A stretch of DNA of 64,000 bases from Streptomyces sp. LaPpAH-108 (GTDB lineage: Bacteria > Actinomycetota > Actinomycetes > Streptomycetales > Streptomycetaceae). Position numbers and translations under genes: made by a program. The stretch lies in assembly GCF_000373625.1 (NCBI RefSeq), contig NZ_KB891993.1:248001-312000 (forward strand), read 5' to 3'. The notes under the pieces were generated by a model that saw nothing but the letters and a program-made list of their open reading frames with translations, did not search any database and was not told the DNA's origin. Below are positions 16,723 to 25,456 of this stretch, in pieces (within the stretch, counting starts at the first letter, position 1; each line of letters opens with the position of its first letter).

Positions 16723-17660
16723 TCGCCCTGCTGCTGATGCCTCTGCTGCTGCCCTGGGCCCTGGCCCCGCTGGCCCGGCGCACCGCCGGGACGGTGCGGC
16801 CCGAGATCGCCCTGTGGGCGATCACCTGCGCCACGGCCGCGCTCGCGGTCGGCGTCGTGGCATCCCTGGGAGCCCTGCTGCTGCCGCTCGCCCTCACCCT
16901 CCCGCCGGTGAGCGCGCTCGCGGAGCTGGTGCGCCCCCTCGCCGTGGGGCCCCCGTCGCTCGTCCTGGGCACCTCCGCGCTCGCGACCGGCGCGCTCGCC
17001 CTGGCCGCGCACCGCGTCCTGCGCAAGGCGGCGCGGGAAGTGACGCGTCTGCGGGCCGTACAGGCACGCGTCGCCCAACTGCCGGACGCGGGAGGGCTGT
17101 GCGTGCTGGACGATCCGCGCCCCGACGCCTACGCGCTGCCGGGCGGCCCGCGCCGACCGGACCGGATCGTGGTGACGTCCGGCATGCTGCGCGCCCTGGG
17201 ACCGGTCGAACGTGAGGCGCTGCTCGCCCACGAGCGGGCCCATCTCGCCGCGAAGCACCATGTGTTCCTCTCCGCCGCGCAGCTGGCCGGATGGTGCCAT
17301 CCGGCGCTGGCCGCCGTCGCCGCCCATGTCTCGTTCGCCGCCGAGCGGGCGGCCGACGAGGCCGCCGCACGCCGCTGCGGCGACCGCACCCTCACCGCCC
17401 ACGCCGTGGGGCGGGCCGCACTCGCCGTGAGCCGCACGGCCGGGGAGGCCGGTGCGCCCGCCCTGGCACCGGGAGCCGCCGGTGGGCCCGTCCCGGCACG
17501 CGTCCGGGCCCTCCTCGCCCCCGCGCCCGTCCGACGCGTGGTTCCGGCGCTGCTGGCGATGGCTCTGCTGTGCACGGCGGCCGGCACCTCGGCCCTGGGC
17601 GGAGCCGTCTGGCTGCATCGCGGCGTCGAGACCGCTCAGGGTGAACACCCCTCGGACTGA
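16719..17660 (+). CDS. M56-family (BlaR1-like) membrane metallopeptidase
   Basis: The 313-residue protein starts at a TTG overlapping the repressor stop (TTGA); an ATG six codons in is an alternative. It has three or four transmembrane segments, a cytoplasmic zinc peptidase site [12 protein letters not shown] (HEXXH) followed by a FAAERAADEAA glutamate region, and one final membrane helix near 285-305. Unlike BlaR1 there is no extracellular penicillin-binding domain, so the inducing signal is not a classical beta-lactam sensor. Expected to relieve repression by the cognate BlaI-type protein. Confidence 0.85.
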   Translation: MIALLLMPLLLPWALAPLARRTAGTVRPEIALWAITCATAALAVGVVASLGALLLPLALTLPPVSALAELVRPLAVGPPSLVLGTSALATGALALAAHRVLRKAAREVTRLRAVQARVAQLPDAGGLCVLDDPRPDAYALPGGPRRPDRIVVTSGMLRALGPVEREALLAHERAHLAAKHHVFLSAAQLAGWCHPALAAVAAHVSFAAERAADEAAARRCGDRTLTAHAVGRAALAVSRTAGEAGAPALAPGAAGGPVPARVRALLAPAPVRRVVPALLAMALLCTAAGTSALGGAVWLHRGVETAQGEHPSD

Positions 17661-17699
17661 CGCCCGTCCACGGCGAGATGAGGGCCGCCTGTTCTCGGC

Positions 17700-17717
17700 G
17701 ACTACATTTACGTAGAC
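17700..17717. promoter_or_regulatory. BlaI-type operator before the FetB-type gene
   Basis: GACTAC-ATTTAC-GTAGAC, an 18-base imperfect palindrome of the same form as the blaI operators, lies about 130 bases upstream of the permease gene and 40 bases after the M56 stop. It suggests the downstream gene belongs to the same regulon. Confidence 0.65.
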
Positions 17718-17847
17718 TCAGCTGCGCCCGCGTCGTGACGCTCGCGCCCGGCCATGCCGTCCGGGCACTACCAGGCCGTCCGGGCACCACCAGGCCGTCC
17801 CGCGGCGATCGGATGTCTGGTGACACACCCCCAGACGCCCTCCACCG

Positions 17848-18819
17848 ATGGTGATGCCCATGAACTCCGCCACGGCCGCCCTGCTGCCGGTCGACGCCGT
17901 GCTCGGCTGGGTCCTGGCCGTGTTCCTGGCCGCCGCTGTCGCGGTCACGGCCGTGGCGCGGCTGTCGCCGGAGCAACGCTTCGGCCGCGCGCGTGAGGTG
18001 CTGACCGCCGGGGTGCGGGCCGCCCTTCAACTGGCGGCCGTCTCCGCCGTCATCGGCTGGGTCGTCCATTCCGGGACGGGGCTGCTCGCCTTCGTGCTGC
18101 TGATGTACGCCGTGGCCGTCCGCACCGCGGGACGCCGGATCACCTCCGACGGCTCGTGGTGGTGGACGGCTCTGCCGATCGCGGCCGGTGTCGTTCCGGC
18201 GGTCGCGCTCCTGCTGGCCACGGGGCTGCTGCCGGTGCGTGGCATCGCGCTCATCCCGGTGACGGGCATCCTGATCGGCGGCGCGCTCACCGCGACCGTA
18301 CTGGCCGGCCGCCAGAGCCTCGCCGCGCTCGAACAGCGGCACGGCGAAGTCGAGGCCGGTCTCGCCCTCGGACTCACCGCACGGGACGCCCGGATCGAGA
18401 TCGCCCGCCCCGCCGCCTCCGACGCCCTGGTCCCCGGCCTGGACCAGACCCGCACCGTCGGGCTCGTGACGCTGCCCGGCGCGTTCGTCGGCATGCTCCT
18501 GGGCGGAGCCGACGCGCTCACCGCCGGTGCCGTACAACTCTTCGTCCTCGTCGCCCTGATGGCCGTCCAGGCCGTCTCGGTCGCCGTCACCCTCGAACTG
18601 GTCGCCCGCTCGCGCCTCACCGCGCCCCGTCGCGGCGGCCACGTCCCCGCGGTGGACGGTGGCCGCCCTGCGCACGCGCCGCGCCCCTCGGAGCGCCGCC
18701 GCCCCGGAAAGCCCCGCGCCATGACAGGACGCACGTCGACCCCCACGAACTCCAGCACGACGGCCCGGACTTCGGGCCGCCGTCGATCCGCGGCCACGCC
18801 CGCCCAGGGAGGAGGATGA
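17848..18819 (+). CDS. FetB/YbbM-type ABC permease, without an adjacent ATPase
   Basis: The 323-residue product has roughly 250 residues of UPF0014/FetB-like membrane domain: RAALQLAAV near residue 55, ALIPVTGILIGGALTAT, a long cytoplasmic LGLTARDARIEIARPAASDALVPG coupling stretch and PGAFVGMLLGGADAL. E. coli FetAB exports iron and supports oxidative stress resistance. The matching FetA ATPase is not beside it, which is unusual. The last 70 residues are Pro/Arg/Thr-rich and low in complexity. Several near starts exist (ATG 17848, 17854, 17860). The stop overlaps the next start region. Confidence 0.75.
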   Translation: MVMPMNSATAALLPVDAVLGWVLAVFLAAAVAVTAVARLSPEQRFGRAREVLTAGVRAALQLAAVSAVIGWVVHSGTGLLAFVLLMYAVAVRTAGRRITSDGSWWWTALPIAAGVVPAVALLLATGLLPVRGIALIPVTGILIGGALTATVLAGRQSLAALEQRHGEVEAGLALGLTARDARIEIARPAASDALVPGLDQTRTVGLVTLPGAFVGMLLGGADALTAGAVQLFVLVALMAVQAVSVAVTLELVARSRLTAPRRGGHVPAVDGGRPAHAPRPSERRRPGKPRAMTGRTSTPTNSSTTARTSGRRRSAATPAQGGG

Positions 18820-19463
18820 TGCCCGAGAGCCGAAGGCCTGATGCCGAATCGGTGCGGAACGCGCTGCCACAGGCCGAGCGGGTGATGGCCTGGCTGGCGG
18901 CCCGCGAAGAGGTCGGACGAACGCTGCGTCTCCCCCTGGGCGGCCTGCCGAGCGAACGGGACGAACGTCTCGCGCACATGGCCGACGTCCTCCAGGCCAC
19001 GGCACAGGGACTCGGGCCGAAGGCCGCCGCCGTGTGGGCGGGCATACCCGAGCATCTGCTGCGGCAGTGGCTGGAGAACGACCGGGACTTCGCCTCCGCC
19101 GTGCGAGCCGCCTCGTCTCTGGCCTCGGCACACGGACTTGAGCCCGGTGCGCGGACTCCGGCGGTGATCCGGGTCGTGCTGCTCGCCCTGAGCGACGGCA
19201 TGCCCTGGGGAACCGCCGCCGCCGTGGCGGGCCTCAGCGGCCACCGGCTCCGTCAGCTGTGGAGGGCGTCCCCGACGCTGGTCGCCCTGGTGGACCTGGC
19301 GCGACGGGCCCGCCCACGCGGACCGAGGACGTACGTCCCGCTCCACCGCCGCCCCCGCACGCCCGGCCGCAAGCCGACCGGCCAGGGGGCCGGTTACCGG
19401 CTCGTCCAGCGCGAGAGCCGTGACACCGACCGCGGCAGCCGTGACACCGACCCGAAAACTTAG
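18819..19463 (+). CDS. hypothetical basic protein with HTH-like segments
   Basis: The 214-residue protein is not recognised. ATG at 18819 follows a strong GGGAGGAGG; ATG 18816 is equally possible. Two similar helical segments, GPKAAAVWAGIPEHLLRQWLEND and PWGTAAAVAGLSGHRLRQLWRAS, both resemble helix-turn-helix units used in transposase- or terminase-like DNA-binding proteins. A very basic tail with a short DTDRGSRDTD repeat follows. It starts at the FetB-type stop, so the two are probably cotranscribed. Its stop codon lies inside the iron box of the next gene. A DNA-binding role is a guess from the repeated segments. Confidence 0.6.
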   Translation: MPESRRPDAESVRNALPQAERVMAWLAAREEVGRTLRLPLGGLPSERDERLAHMADVLQATAQGLGPKAAAVWAGIPEHLLRQWLENDRDFASAVRAASSLASAHGLEPGARTPAVIRVVLLALSDGMPWGTAAAVAGLSGHRLRQLWRASPTLVALVDLARRARPRGPRTYVPLHRRPRTPGRKPTGQGAGYRLVQRESRDTDRGSRDTDPKT

Positions 19464-19473
19464 GCTAACCTAA
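19460..19473. promoter_or_regulatory. iron box (DmdR/DtxR-type)
   Basis: TTAGGCTAACCTAA is a palindromic iron box of the kind bound by DmdR1. It ends four bases before the ATG of the siderophore-binding lipoprotein and has no room for a ribosome-binding site, so the mRNA may be leaderless or begin within the box. It overlaps the stop codon of the upstream gene. Confidence 0.85.
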
Positions 19474-19477
19474 CCTC

Positions 19478-20494
19478 ATGTTCAAGCGTTCGATTCTCCC
19501 TCTACGCGCCCGGCGACTCGTGGTCGGTGCCGTGGCCGTTGCCGCAAGCCTCGTGATGGCAGGCTGCTCGTCAGATTCCGCCGACACCGGCAGCGCCGCC
19601 CCCGGCACGGTGGCGAAGGGGAACTTCCCCGCCAAGGTCGCCACCAAGTTCGGCGAGATCACCGTCAAGAAGCAGCCGAAGCGTGTGGTCGCCCTCGGCT
19701 GGGGCGACGCGGAGACGGCACTCGCCCTGGGCGTGCAGCCCATCGCCGCCAGCGACTGGCTCGCCTTCGGCGGCGACGGCGTGGGCCCCTGGGCCAAGGG
19801 CCTGTACAAGGAGAAGCCCAAGGAGATCGGCACCCTGGAGCCCTCGTACGAGAAGATCGCGGCTCTCCAGCCCGACCTGATCCTCGACACCAAGTCCAGC
19901 GGCGACCAGAAGCGTTACGACACGCTCAGCAAGATCGCCCCCACGGTCGGGGTGCCCAAGGGCGGCGACCAGTACCTCACCGACTGGCAGAAGCAGACCG
20001 AGATGGTCGCCGACGCCCTGGGCCTGCACGCCAAGGGCCAGAAGCTCATCGCCGACACCAAGGCCAAGTTCAGCGCCGTGGCCAAGGCCCACCCCGAGTT
20101 CAAGGGCAAGACGGTGACGTCCGGCTCGCGGACCTCCGAGGGCTTCGGCGCCTACGTCCGCGGCAGCGGCCGTGTCGACTTCCTGGAGCGGCTCGGCTTC
20201 AAGAACAACCCCTGGGTCGACCAGCAGGGCGGCAGCAGCTTCTTCATCAGCGTCTCCCGCGAGAACGTGAACAAGCTCGACGCGGACCTGATCGTGATGG
20301 AGCCCATCGGCCTGGCGGCCTCCGAGATCTCCAACGACGCGCTCTACAAGAAGGTGCCCGCCGTACACGCCGGTCACGATGTGGTGTTCGACCTCGACTC
20401 CCCCTTGGCCAAGGCATTCGCCACCGACTCGGTCCTCTCGGTGAACTACGCCCTGGACAAGGTCGTCCCCCTGTTCGCCAAGGCCCTGAAGTAG
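19478..20494 (+). CDS. iron-siderophore ABC transporter substrate-binding lipoprotein
   Basis: The 338-residue protein begins with a basic N-terminus, a hydrophobic stretch and lipobox VMAGCS, so it is anchored to the outer face of the membrane. The mature part is a FecB/FepB-type periplasmic-binding fold: KRVVALGWGDAE, LQPDLILD and the TLSKIAPTV loop are typical. It captures a ferric siderophore and would need a permease and ATPase encoded elsewhere, since none is adjacent. The iron box directly at its start indicates derepression under iron limitation. Ligand specificity is unknown. Confidence 0.9.
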   Translation: MFKRSILPLRARRLVVGAVAVAASLVMAGCSSDSADTGSAAPGTVAKGNFPAKVATKFGEITVKKQPKRVVALGWGDAETALALGVQPIAASDWLAFGGDGVGPWAKGLYKEKPKEIGTLEPSYEKIAALQPDLILDTKSSGDQKRYDTLSKIAPTVGVPKGGDQYLTDWQKQTEMVADALGLHAKGQKLIADTKAKFSAVAKAHPEFKGKTVTSGSRTSEGFGAYVRGSGRVDFLERLGFKNNPWVDQQGGSSFFISVSRENVNKLDADLIVMEPIGLAASEISNDALYKKVPAVHAGHDVVFDLDSPLAKAFATDSVLSVNYALDKVVPLFAKALK

Positions 20495-20520
20495 CGGAGC
20501 CGTCAGGTTCCGGATCGGAC

Positions 20521-20557
20521 GGCGCGGGCCCGGTGAGTCCTCTCACGGGCCCGCGCC
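20521..20557. terminator. bidirectional GC hairpin terminator
   Basis: GGCGCGGGCCCGGTGAG pairs with CTCACGGGCCCGCGCC around a four-base loop, with a single bulged G. It sits between the convergent siderophore-binding lipoprotein and glycosyltransferase genes and should terminate both. Confidence 0.8.
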
Positions 20558-20565
20558 GAGTCGTC

Positions 20566-22047
20566 TCACGGGCCCGTGCCGGGCGCCAGGAAGGCCGTGA
20601 GTCCGGTCCCCGGCATGGCCAGGCGCCGCCAGTGGCGCGCGTAGGCCGGAGCGCGGGCGCCCTCCGTGACCAGCACCGCGACGGGCTCCCGCGTCGCCCG
20701 CTCCCGCAGGGCGGACAGCGTGATGGAGCGGTTGTTGCCCGCGAGGTTGGCCGAGGCGCAGCGGGCGGCGTAGCCGACGGGCGGCGCTTGGACACCGGTG
20801 ACGAGACACGGTTCCCGCAGGCCGCTCTTCCCGAGCTGGGCTGCGGCCAGGAGATAGCGGCGCGTGGTGCGCTCGGCCCCGCGCAGGTTGTGCGCGAAGA
20901 CCGCGAACTGCTCCCCCAGGTGCGCGCCGAGCAGAAGGCCGAGCACGGTGAGCGTGAGGCAGCGCCGTACGCGGCCGGGGCGCCTGCGGGCGCGGCCCAC
21001 GAGGTCGGCCAGCAGCCCGGCCACGGGCAGCGCGGCCAGTGCGTAGGCCGGCAGCAGGAAGCGGGGCGCGGCGTACGGCAGCGTGAAGAGGTAGGGCACG
21101 CTCAGGCCCACGGCGCAGACCGTCGGAAGCCAGGTGGCGGTACGCCGCGACGGTGGAGCGGTGAGGCACGCCGCCGTCAGGAGCAGGGGCAGCGCGAGCC
21201 ACCACCAGGTCAGTGCGGGATCGCGCAGCGGGACCGTGCAGGGTCGGCACAGCAGAGGTCCGTTGAGGCTGCGCCAGACGGCACCCCCGGCCCAGCGGAG
21301 GGTCATCCCGCCTTCGGTCGCGCTCGACACGTCGAGCCGGTGCAGCACCCCGCCCCAGCGCACGTACGCCTCCACGACCCACTGGAGGGCACCCGCCGCG
21401 AGCCCGGCGGCCACCGAGGCGACGAGCGGCAGACGGCGCAAGGGGCGGTGCCAGAGGCACGCGGCGAGCAGGGGCAGCGCGAGCCAGACGCCGTCGGACA
21501 GCCGCATCAGCGTGGCGACGGCCACGGCCAGGAAGACCCCGGCCGCAAGGCGCCGTTCGCCGAGGGCCGCGCGCTGGAGGCAGGCCACGGCCGCCACGGC
21601 GCACAGGCCCGCCCAGAGATTGGGCATCGCCTGGGAGCCGTAGAGCTGGGTCGTCCACAGTCCGGCGAACAGCGCGGCGGCCAGGGCGCAGCGGGTAGGG
21701 CCGATCAGTGGACGCCAGAGGGCGAAGGCGCCGTACACAGCCGCCGCCGACAGAAGCGCGAGCCAGGCGCGCAGGACGGGTACGGAGTCGGTGACGGCCA
21801 GGACGGGCGCGGCCAGGAAGCTGATGCCCCGGGAGCGTGGGGCGCTGAAGTAGGCGGCCGGGTGACGCGGGTCCACCTGTGAGGCGTAGACCGACTCGTC
21901 CCAGCCGAGGTTCAACCTGGGCAGTACGCCGACGAGTTGGACGAGCAGATAGACCAGGACGACCAGCAGGAGCCAGGGCGGCCGACGGGGTGCGGGCGCG
22001 GCGGGGACGCCGTGGACGGTTCCGGCGGGCTGGACGCGCAGGGTCAT
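20566..22047 (-). CDS. GT39/ArnT-like membrane glycosyltransferase
   Basis: The 493-residue protein starts at an ATG preceded by AGAGGAGG. It has about ten transmembrane segments. The first periplasmic loop has LGWDESVYASQVD, the acidic DE motif typical of polyprenyl-phosphate-sugar-dependent GT-C enzymes. The C-terminal part ends in a soluble domain with an AGNNRSIT segment. It probably transfers a sugar from a lipid carrier to an extracytoplasmic acceptor. The adjacent GT4 gene on the same strand suggests they build one envelope glycan. Donor and acceptor are unknown. Confidence 0.7.
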   Translation of the reverse strand: MTLRVQPAGTVHGVPAAPAPRRPPWLLLVVLVYLLVQLVGVLPRLNLGWDESVYASQVDPRHPAAYFSAPRSRGISFLAAPVLAVTDSVPVLRAWLALLSAAAVYGAFALWRPLIGPTRCALAAALFAGLWTTQLYGSQAMPNLWAGLCAVAAVACLQRAALGERRLAAGVFLAVAVATLMRLSDGVWLALPLLAACLWHRPLRRLPLVASVAAGLAAGALQWVVEAYVRWGGVLHRLDVSSATEGGMTLRWAGGAVWRSLNGPLLCRPCTVPLRDPALTWWWLALPLLLTAACLTAPPSRRTATWLPTVCAVGLSVPYLFTLPYAAPRFLLPAYALAALPVAGLLADLVGRARRRPGRVRRCLTLTVLGLLLGAHLGEQFAVFAHNLRGAERTTRRYLLAAAQLGKSGLREPCLVTGVQAPPVGYAARCASANLAGNNRSITLSALRERATREPVAVLVTEGARAPAYARHWRRLAMPGTGLTAFLAPGTGP

Positions 22048-22091
22048 CCGGGCCTCCTCTCCCTGGCGGTGCGCCGACGCACGCGGCGGCC

Positions 22092-23381
22092 TCAGGACCG
22101 TCGGCCCGGTCCGTTCCGCGCGCCGGAGCCATCGTCCGCCGGTTCGGCCTTCGCCGCGCGCGGGCGTACTCCCATGCGGCGGAGCACCCTGGCGGCCCGG
22201 CCGCGCCACAGGGCCCGTCGGCGCTCGCGGGCCCGGGGGCGGCGGGTGACGTTCAGTTCGTCGAAGAGGGCTTCGTAGGCCCCGGCGACGACCGCGGGCT
22301 CGTACTGCTCGGCGGAGCGCAGGGCGGCGGCGCCCATGCGGCGCCGCAGGTCCGGGTTCTCCACCAGTTCGAGGAGCGCGGCGGCCAGGGCGTCGCGGTC
22401 GCCGACGGGAACGAGGCGGCCGTCGACGCCGTCCGTGATGATCTCGCCGGGGCCCAGGGGGCAGTCCGTGCTGACGACCGGGACGCCGCAGCGCATGGCC
22501 TCGACGATCGTCATGCCGAACGACTCCGCCTCGGAGGCGACCGCGACGACGGACGCCGCCGCGAACTCCTTCTCGATGGGGGCGTGGAACCCCATGAGAC
22601 GGGCCCGGCCGCCGAGACCGTGCTGCTCGATGAGCTGCTGGAGGTGTGTCTCCTCCCGGCCGTGGCCGTAGATGCGCAGGCTCCAGTCGGGGTGCTTCGC
22701 GGCCACGACCGTGAACGCCTCGATGAGCAGGTCGAATCGTTTCGCCTTGACGAGGCGCCCGGCCGTGGCGATGACCTTCGCCTGCCCGTTCGCGGGTTCC
22801 ACGGCCGACCGTGGCACACCGTTGGGGACGGACGTGACGCGGACTCCGGGAAGACGCATGCGCTGCTCGTAGACGCGCGCGTCGGCTTTTGTGGTGGTCA
22901 CGACGGCGTCGAGGGCGCGGTAGTGGCGGCCCAGGACAGCCCGCAGCCTTCTGCTGTGGGCGTCGTGGGTGAGGTGTTCCTGGGCGATGCGCAGTGCCTT
23001 CGGTGAGCCGAACTCCCGCAGGTAGACATTGATCCCGGGGCGGGTTCCGATGATCACGTCGGCATCGCAGGTCCGCAGGAACCGCTCGGCGCGCAGATCG
23101 GTCAGGCGGCTGTACTGCTGGTGGCGCTTCTCCTCCTTCGGGAACACCACGGCGGGCTGGTTCATCAGTGGGTCACGCGTGTCGTCGGAGTCCGGGCGCA
23201 GGTCGACCAGGGGGGTCAGCGTGATGCGGGGATCGACGGCGAAGCGCGGGTTCGTGCGGTGGCGCAGCATGGAGACGATCTCCACGTCATGGCGGTCGGC
23301 GAGTGCCGTGGCGAGATTCAGCGTGGTGCGGATGGTTCCGCCCACGCCGTAAATGTTGTGTATGAGAAAGGTAATTTTCAT
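22092..23381 (-). CDS. GT4-family glycosyltransferase
   Basis: The 429-residue protein is a GT-B fold retaining glycosyltransferase. The N-terminus MKITFLIHNIYGVGGTIR shows the glycine-rich acceptor loop. The donor domain has VPNGV, AGRLVKAKRFDLLIEAF and SEAESFGMTIVEAMRCGVPVV with the EX7E pair, and a long basic C-terminal tail. Proteins of this type make cell-wall or capsule-like polymers in actinomycetes. It is upstream of, and in the same direction as, the GT-C gene. A BlaI-type palindrome begins 55 bases upstream of its ATG. Confidence 0.85.
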   Translation of the reverse strand: MKITFLIHNIYGVGGTIRTTLNLATALADRHDVEIVSMLRHRTNPRFAVDPRITLTPLVDLRPDSDDTRDPLMNQPAVVFPKEEKRHQQYSRLTDLRAERFLRTCDADVIIGTRPGINVYLREFGSPKALRIAQEHLTHDAHSRRLRAVLGRHYRALDAVVTTTKADARVYEQRMRLPGVRVTSVPNGVPRSAVEPANGQAKVIATAGRLVKAKRFDLLIEAFTVVAAKHPDWSLRIYGHGREETHLQQLIEQHGLGGRARLMGFHAPIEKEFAAASVVAVASEAESFGMTIVEAMRCGVPVVSTDCPLGPGEIITDGVDGRLVPVGDRDALAAALLELVENPDLRRRMGAAALRSAEQYEPAVVAGAYEALFDELNVTRRPRARERRRALWRGRAARVLRRMGVRPRAAKAEPADDGSGARNGPGRRS

Positions 23382-23435
23382 CGTCTTCCCGCGCTCTTCC
23401 CGGTCGGCCGTCCGCGGTGGGGCCGACTCGAATTC

Positions 23436-23453
23436 GTCTACGGGAATGTAGAC
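23436..23453. promoter_or_regulatory. BlaI-type operator between divergent genes
   Basis: GTCTAC-GGGAAT-GTAGAC is a perfect palindrome in the 242-base gap between the GT4 gene (minus) and the ABC transporter operon (plus). It is closer to the glycosyltransferase start but could act on both promoters. Confidence 0.75.
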
Positions 23454-23623
23454 GTCATTCGGGTGTATCGCGTTGCCCGGGCGGGTGAATTCGGAACAGC
23501 TTCCGGTGTGATGTACCGCATTCGGATCACCGTCCTGACAGCAACCTGAATGCCTCGACGGAAATCCTCGTCACGCGGGTAGATCCGGTGATAGGCGCGG
23601 CAATTCCCGAGAGGAAAAGACCC

Positions 23624-24601
23624 ATGATCGACGCACGGCGACTGACCAAGAGGTACGGCGAGAAGACCGCCGTCGACGGCCTGGAATTCGCCGTGCTGCC
23701 GGGCACCGTGACCGGGTTCCTGGGCCCCAACGGAGCGGGGAAGTCCACGACGATGCGCATGATCGTGGGGCTGGACGCCCCCACGAGCGGCTCCGTCACG
23801 GTGAACGGGCGCCACTACACCCGTCACCGGGCGCCGCTCCAAGAGGTCGGCACCCTTCTGGAGGCCGGGTCGATCCACCCGGGCCGCTCGGCGTACCACC
23901 ACCTCAGGGCGCTGGCGCTGACCCACGGGATCCCGCGCCGTCGTGTCGACGAGGTCATCGGCCTCACCGGGCTGGGCAGCGTGGCCGGGAAACGGGCGGG
24001 CGCCTTCTCGCTGGGGATGGGACAGCGGCTCGGCATCGCCGCCGCGCTGCTGGGCGACCCGCGGACGGTGATGCTGGACGAGCCCGTCAACGGGCTGGAC
24101 CCCGAGGGGGTGCTCTGGATCCGCACGCTGCTGACCTCGCTCGCGGCGGAGGGGCGCACGGTGTTCGTGTCGTCCCACCTGATGAGCGAAGTGGCGCTGG
24201 TGGCGGACCACTTGATCGTCATCGGGCGGGGCCGCCTGCTGGCCGACACGACCGTGCGGGATCTCGTGCGCGAGGCGGGCGGGAACACCGTGCGGGTGGC
24301 CACCCAGGATCCCGCGCGGCTGCGGGACGTGCTGGCGGGACCGGGCGTGGAGATCACCGGGCACCCCGGTGCGGAGGAGCTTCAGGTGACCGGGCTGTCC
24401 GCGCGGGACATCGGGCTGAGAGCGGCCGAGCACGGGATCGCCCTGTTCGAACTGCACACCCGTCAGGTCTCGCTGGAGGAGGCGTTCATGGAGCTGACCA
24501 GGGACGCCGTCGAATATCACGGAGCCCCGGCCGGTACCGGTACCGGTACGGACGACGGTGCCGGTGTCGAGGCCGTAGCGTCCGCCGGGAGGCAGGCATG
24601 A
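23624..24601 (+). CDS. ABC transporter ATP-binding protein
   Basis: The 325-residue protein belongs to the drug/antibiotic exporter type of ATPases: Walker A GPNGAGKST, signature FSLGMGQRLG, Walker B VMLDEPVNGLDP and the SSHLMSEV switch histidine. GAGGAAAAG precedes the ATG. A C-terminal extension ends in a PAGTGTGT low-complexity stretch encoded by a short GGTACC repeat. It pairs with the permease whose start overlaps its stop (ATGA). Together with the kinase gene after them they look like a Bcr/BceAB-like stress exporter unit, but specificity is not predictable. Confidence 0.88.
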   Translation: MIDARRLTKRYGEKTAVDGLEFAVLPGTVTGFLGPNGAGKSTTMRMIVGLDAPTSGSVTVNGRHYTRHRAPLQEVGTLLEAGSIHPGRSAYHHLRALALTHGIPRRRVDEVIGLTGLGSVAGKRAGAFSLGMGQRLGIAAALLGDPRTVMLDEPVNGLDPEGVLWIRTLLTSLAAEGRTVFVSSHLMSEVALVADHLIVIGRGRLLADTTVRDLVREAGGNTVRVATQDPARLRDVLAGPGVEITGHPGAEELQVTGLSARDIGLRAAEHGIALFELHTRQVSLEEAFMELTRDAVEYHGAPAGTGTGTDDGAGVEAVASAGRQA

Positions 24602-25437
24602 ACACCCTCACCACGGCCACCGAAGCGCCGCCCACCGCGACCGGGCGGCCGGTCTACCGGGTGACCGGACGACGGGTCCTGGCCTCCGAGTGGGCCAAGC
24701 TCTGGTCGCTGCGTTCTTCCTGGATCATCCTCGGACTGAGCCTGCTGTTCCTCGTCGGCTTCGGGCTGATCGCCTCGGCCCGCTACCGGTCCGGGATCGG
24801 CTCCGGGCACATGAACCCGGAGTTCGCCCGGCAGAACGCCGTGGGCCTGTCGCTCTTCGGCGTGAACTTCACCCAGCTGGCCCTGGGCGTCCTCGGGGTG
24901 CTGGTCACGGCCGGGGAGTACTCGACGGGCCTGATCCGCTCGACGCTGGCGGCCGTACCACGTCGGCTTCCCGTGCTGTGGTCCAAGGCGGCCGTGACCG
25001 GGCTGGTCTCGCTGGCCGTCGCGACGACCGGGGCGTTCGTGGCCTTCCTGTTCGGCAGCCGGATCGCCGCCGGTACGCCCGGGGCCATGGGTTTCTCGCA
25101 CACCGGCGTCGTACGGAGCCTGCTGGGCGCCGGGCTCTATCTGTGCCTGGTCGGGGTGATCGGGACGGCGCTGGGTGCGCTGCTGCGCTCCGTGGCCGGG
25201 GGCATCGCGGTCCTGGTCGCCGCCCTGATGCTGATTCCGGGGCTGGTCACCCTGCTCCCCGCTTCCTGGCGCGACGACATCAGCCCCTGTCTGCCCAGCA
25301 ACGCGGGCGAGTCGATGTTCGCCGTGACCCATGACGCCGCCGCCCTGACGCCCGGCGCCGGTCTCCTGGTCCTCCTCGGCTGGACCGCGCTCGCGCTGGC
25401 CGGTGCCGCGTACCGCCTGATGCGCCGCGACGCCTGA
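24598..25437 (+). CDS. ABC-2 type transporter permease
   Basis: The 279-residue protein has a short cytoplasmic N-terminus with SEWAKLWSLRSSW, a segment common in ABC-2 permeases of this group, and six hydrophobic segments. The stretch VTAGEYSTGLIRSTLAAVPRR is the intracellular coupling region. It forms the membrane part of the exporter with the overlapping ATPase gene. A histidine kinase follows 19 bases after the stop. Confidence 0.85.
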   Translation: MNTLTTATEAPPTATGRPVYRVTGRRVLASEWAKLWSLRSSWIILGLSLLFLVGFGLIASARYRSGIGSGHMNPEFARQNAVGLSLFGVNFTQLALGVLGVLVTAGEYSTGLIRSTLAAVPRRLPVLWSKAAVTGLVSLAVATTGAFVAFLFGSRIAAGTPGAMGFSHTGVVRSLLGAGLYLCLVGVIGTALGALLRSVAGGIAVLVAALMLIPGLVTLLPASWRDDISPCLPSNAGESMFAVTHDAAALTPGAGLLVLLGWTALALAGAAYRLMRRDA

Positions 25438-25456
25438 CACCCCGTGGGATGAGCGG

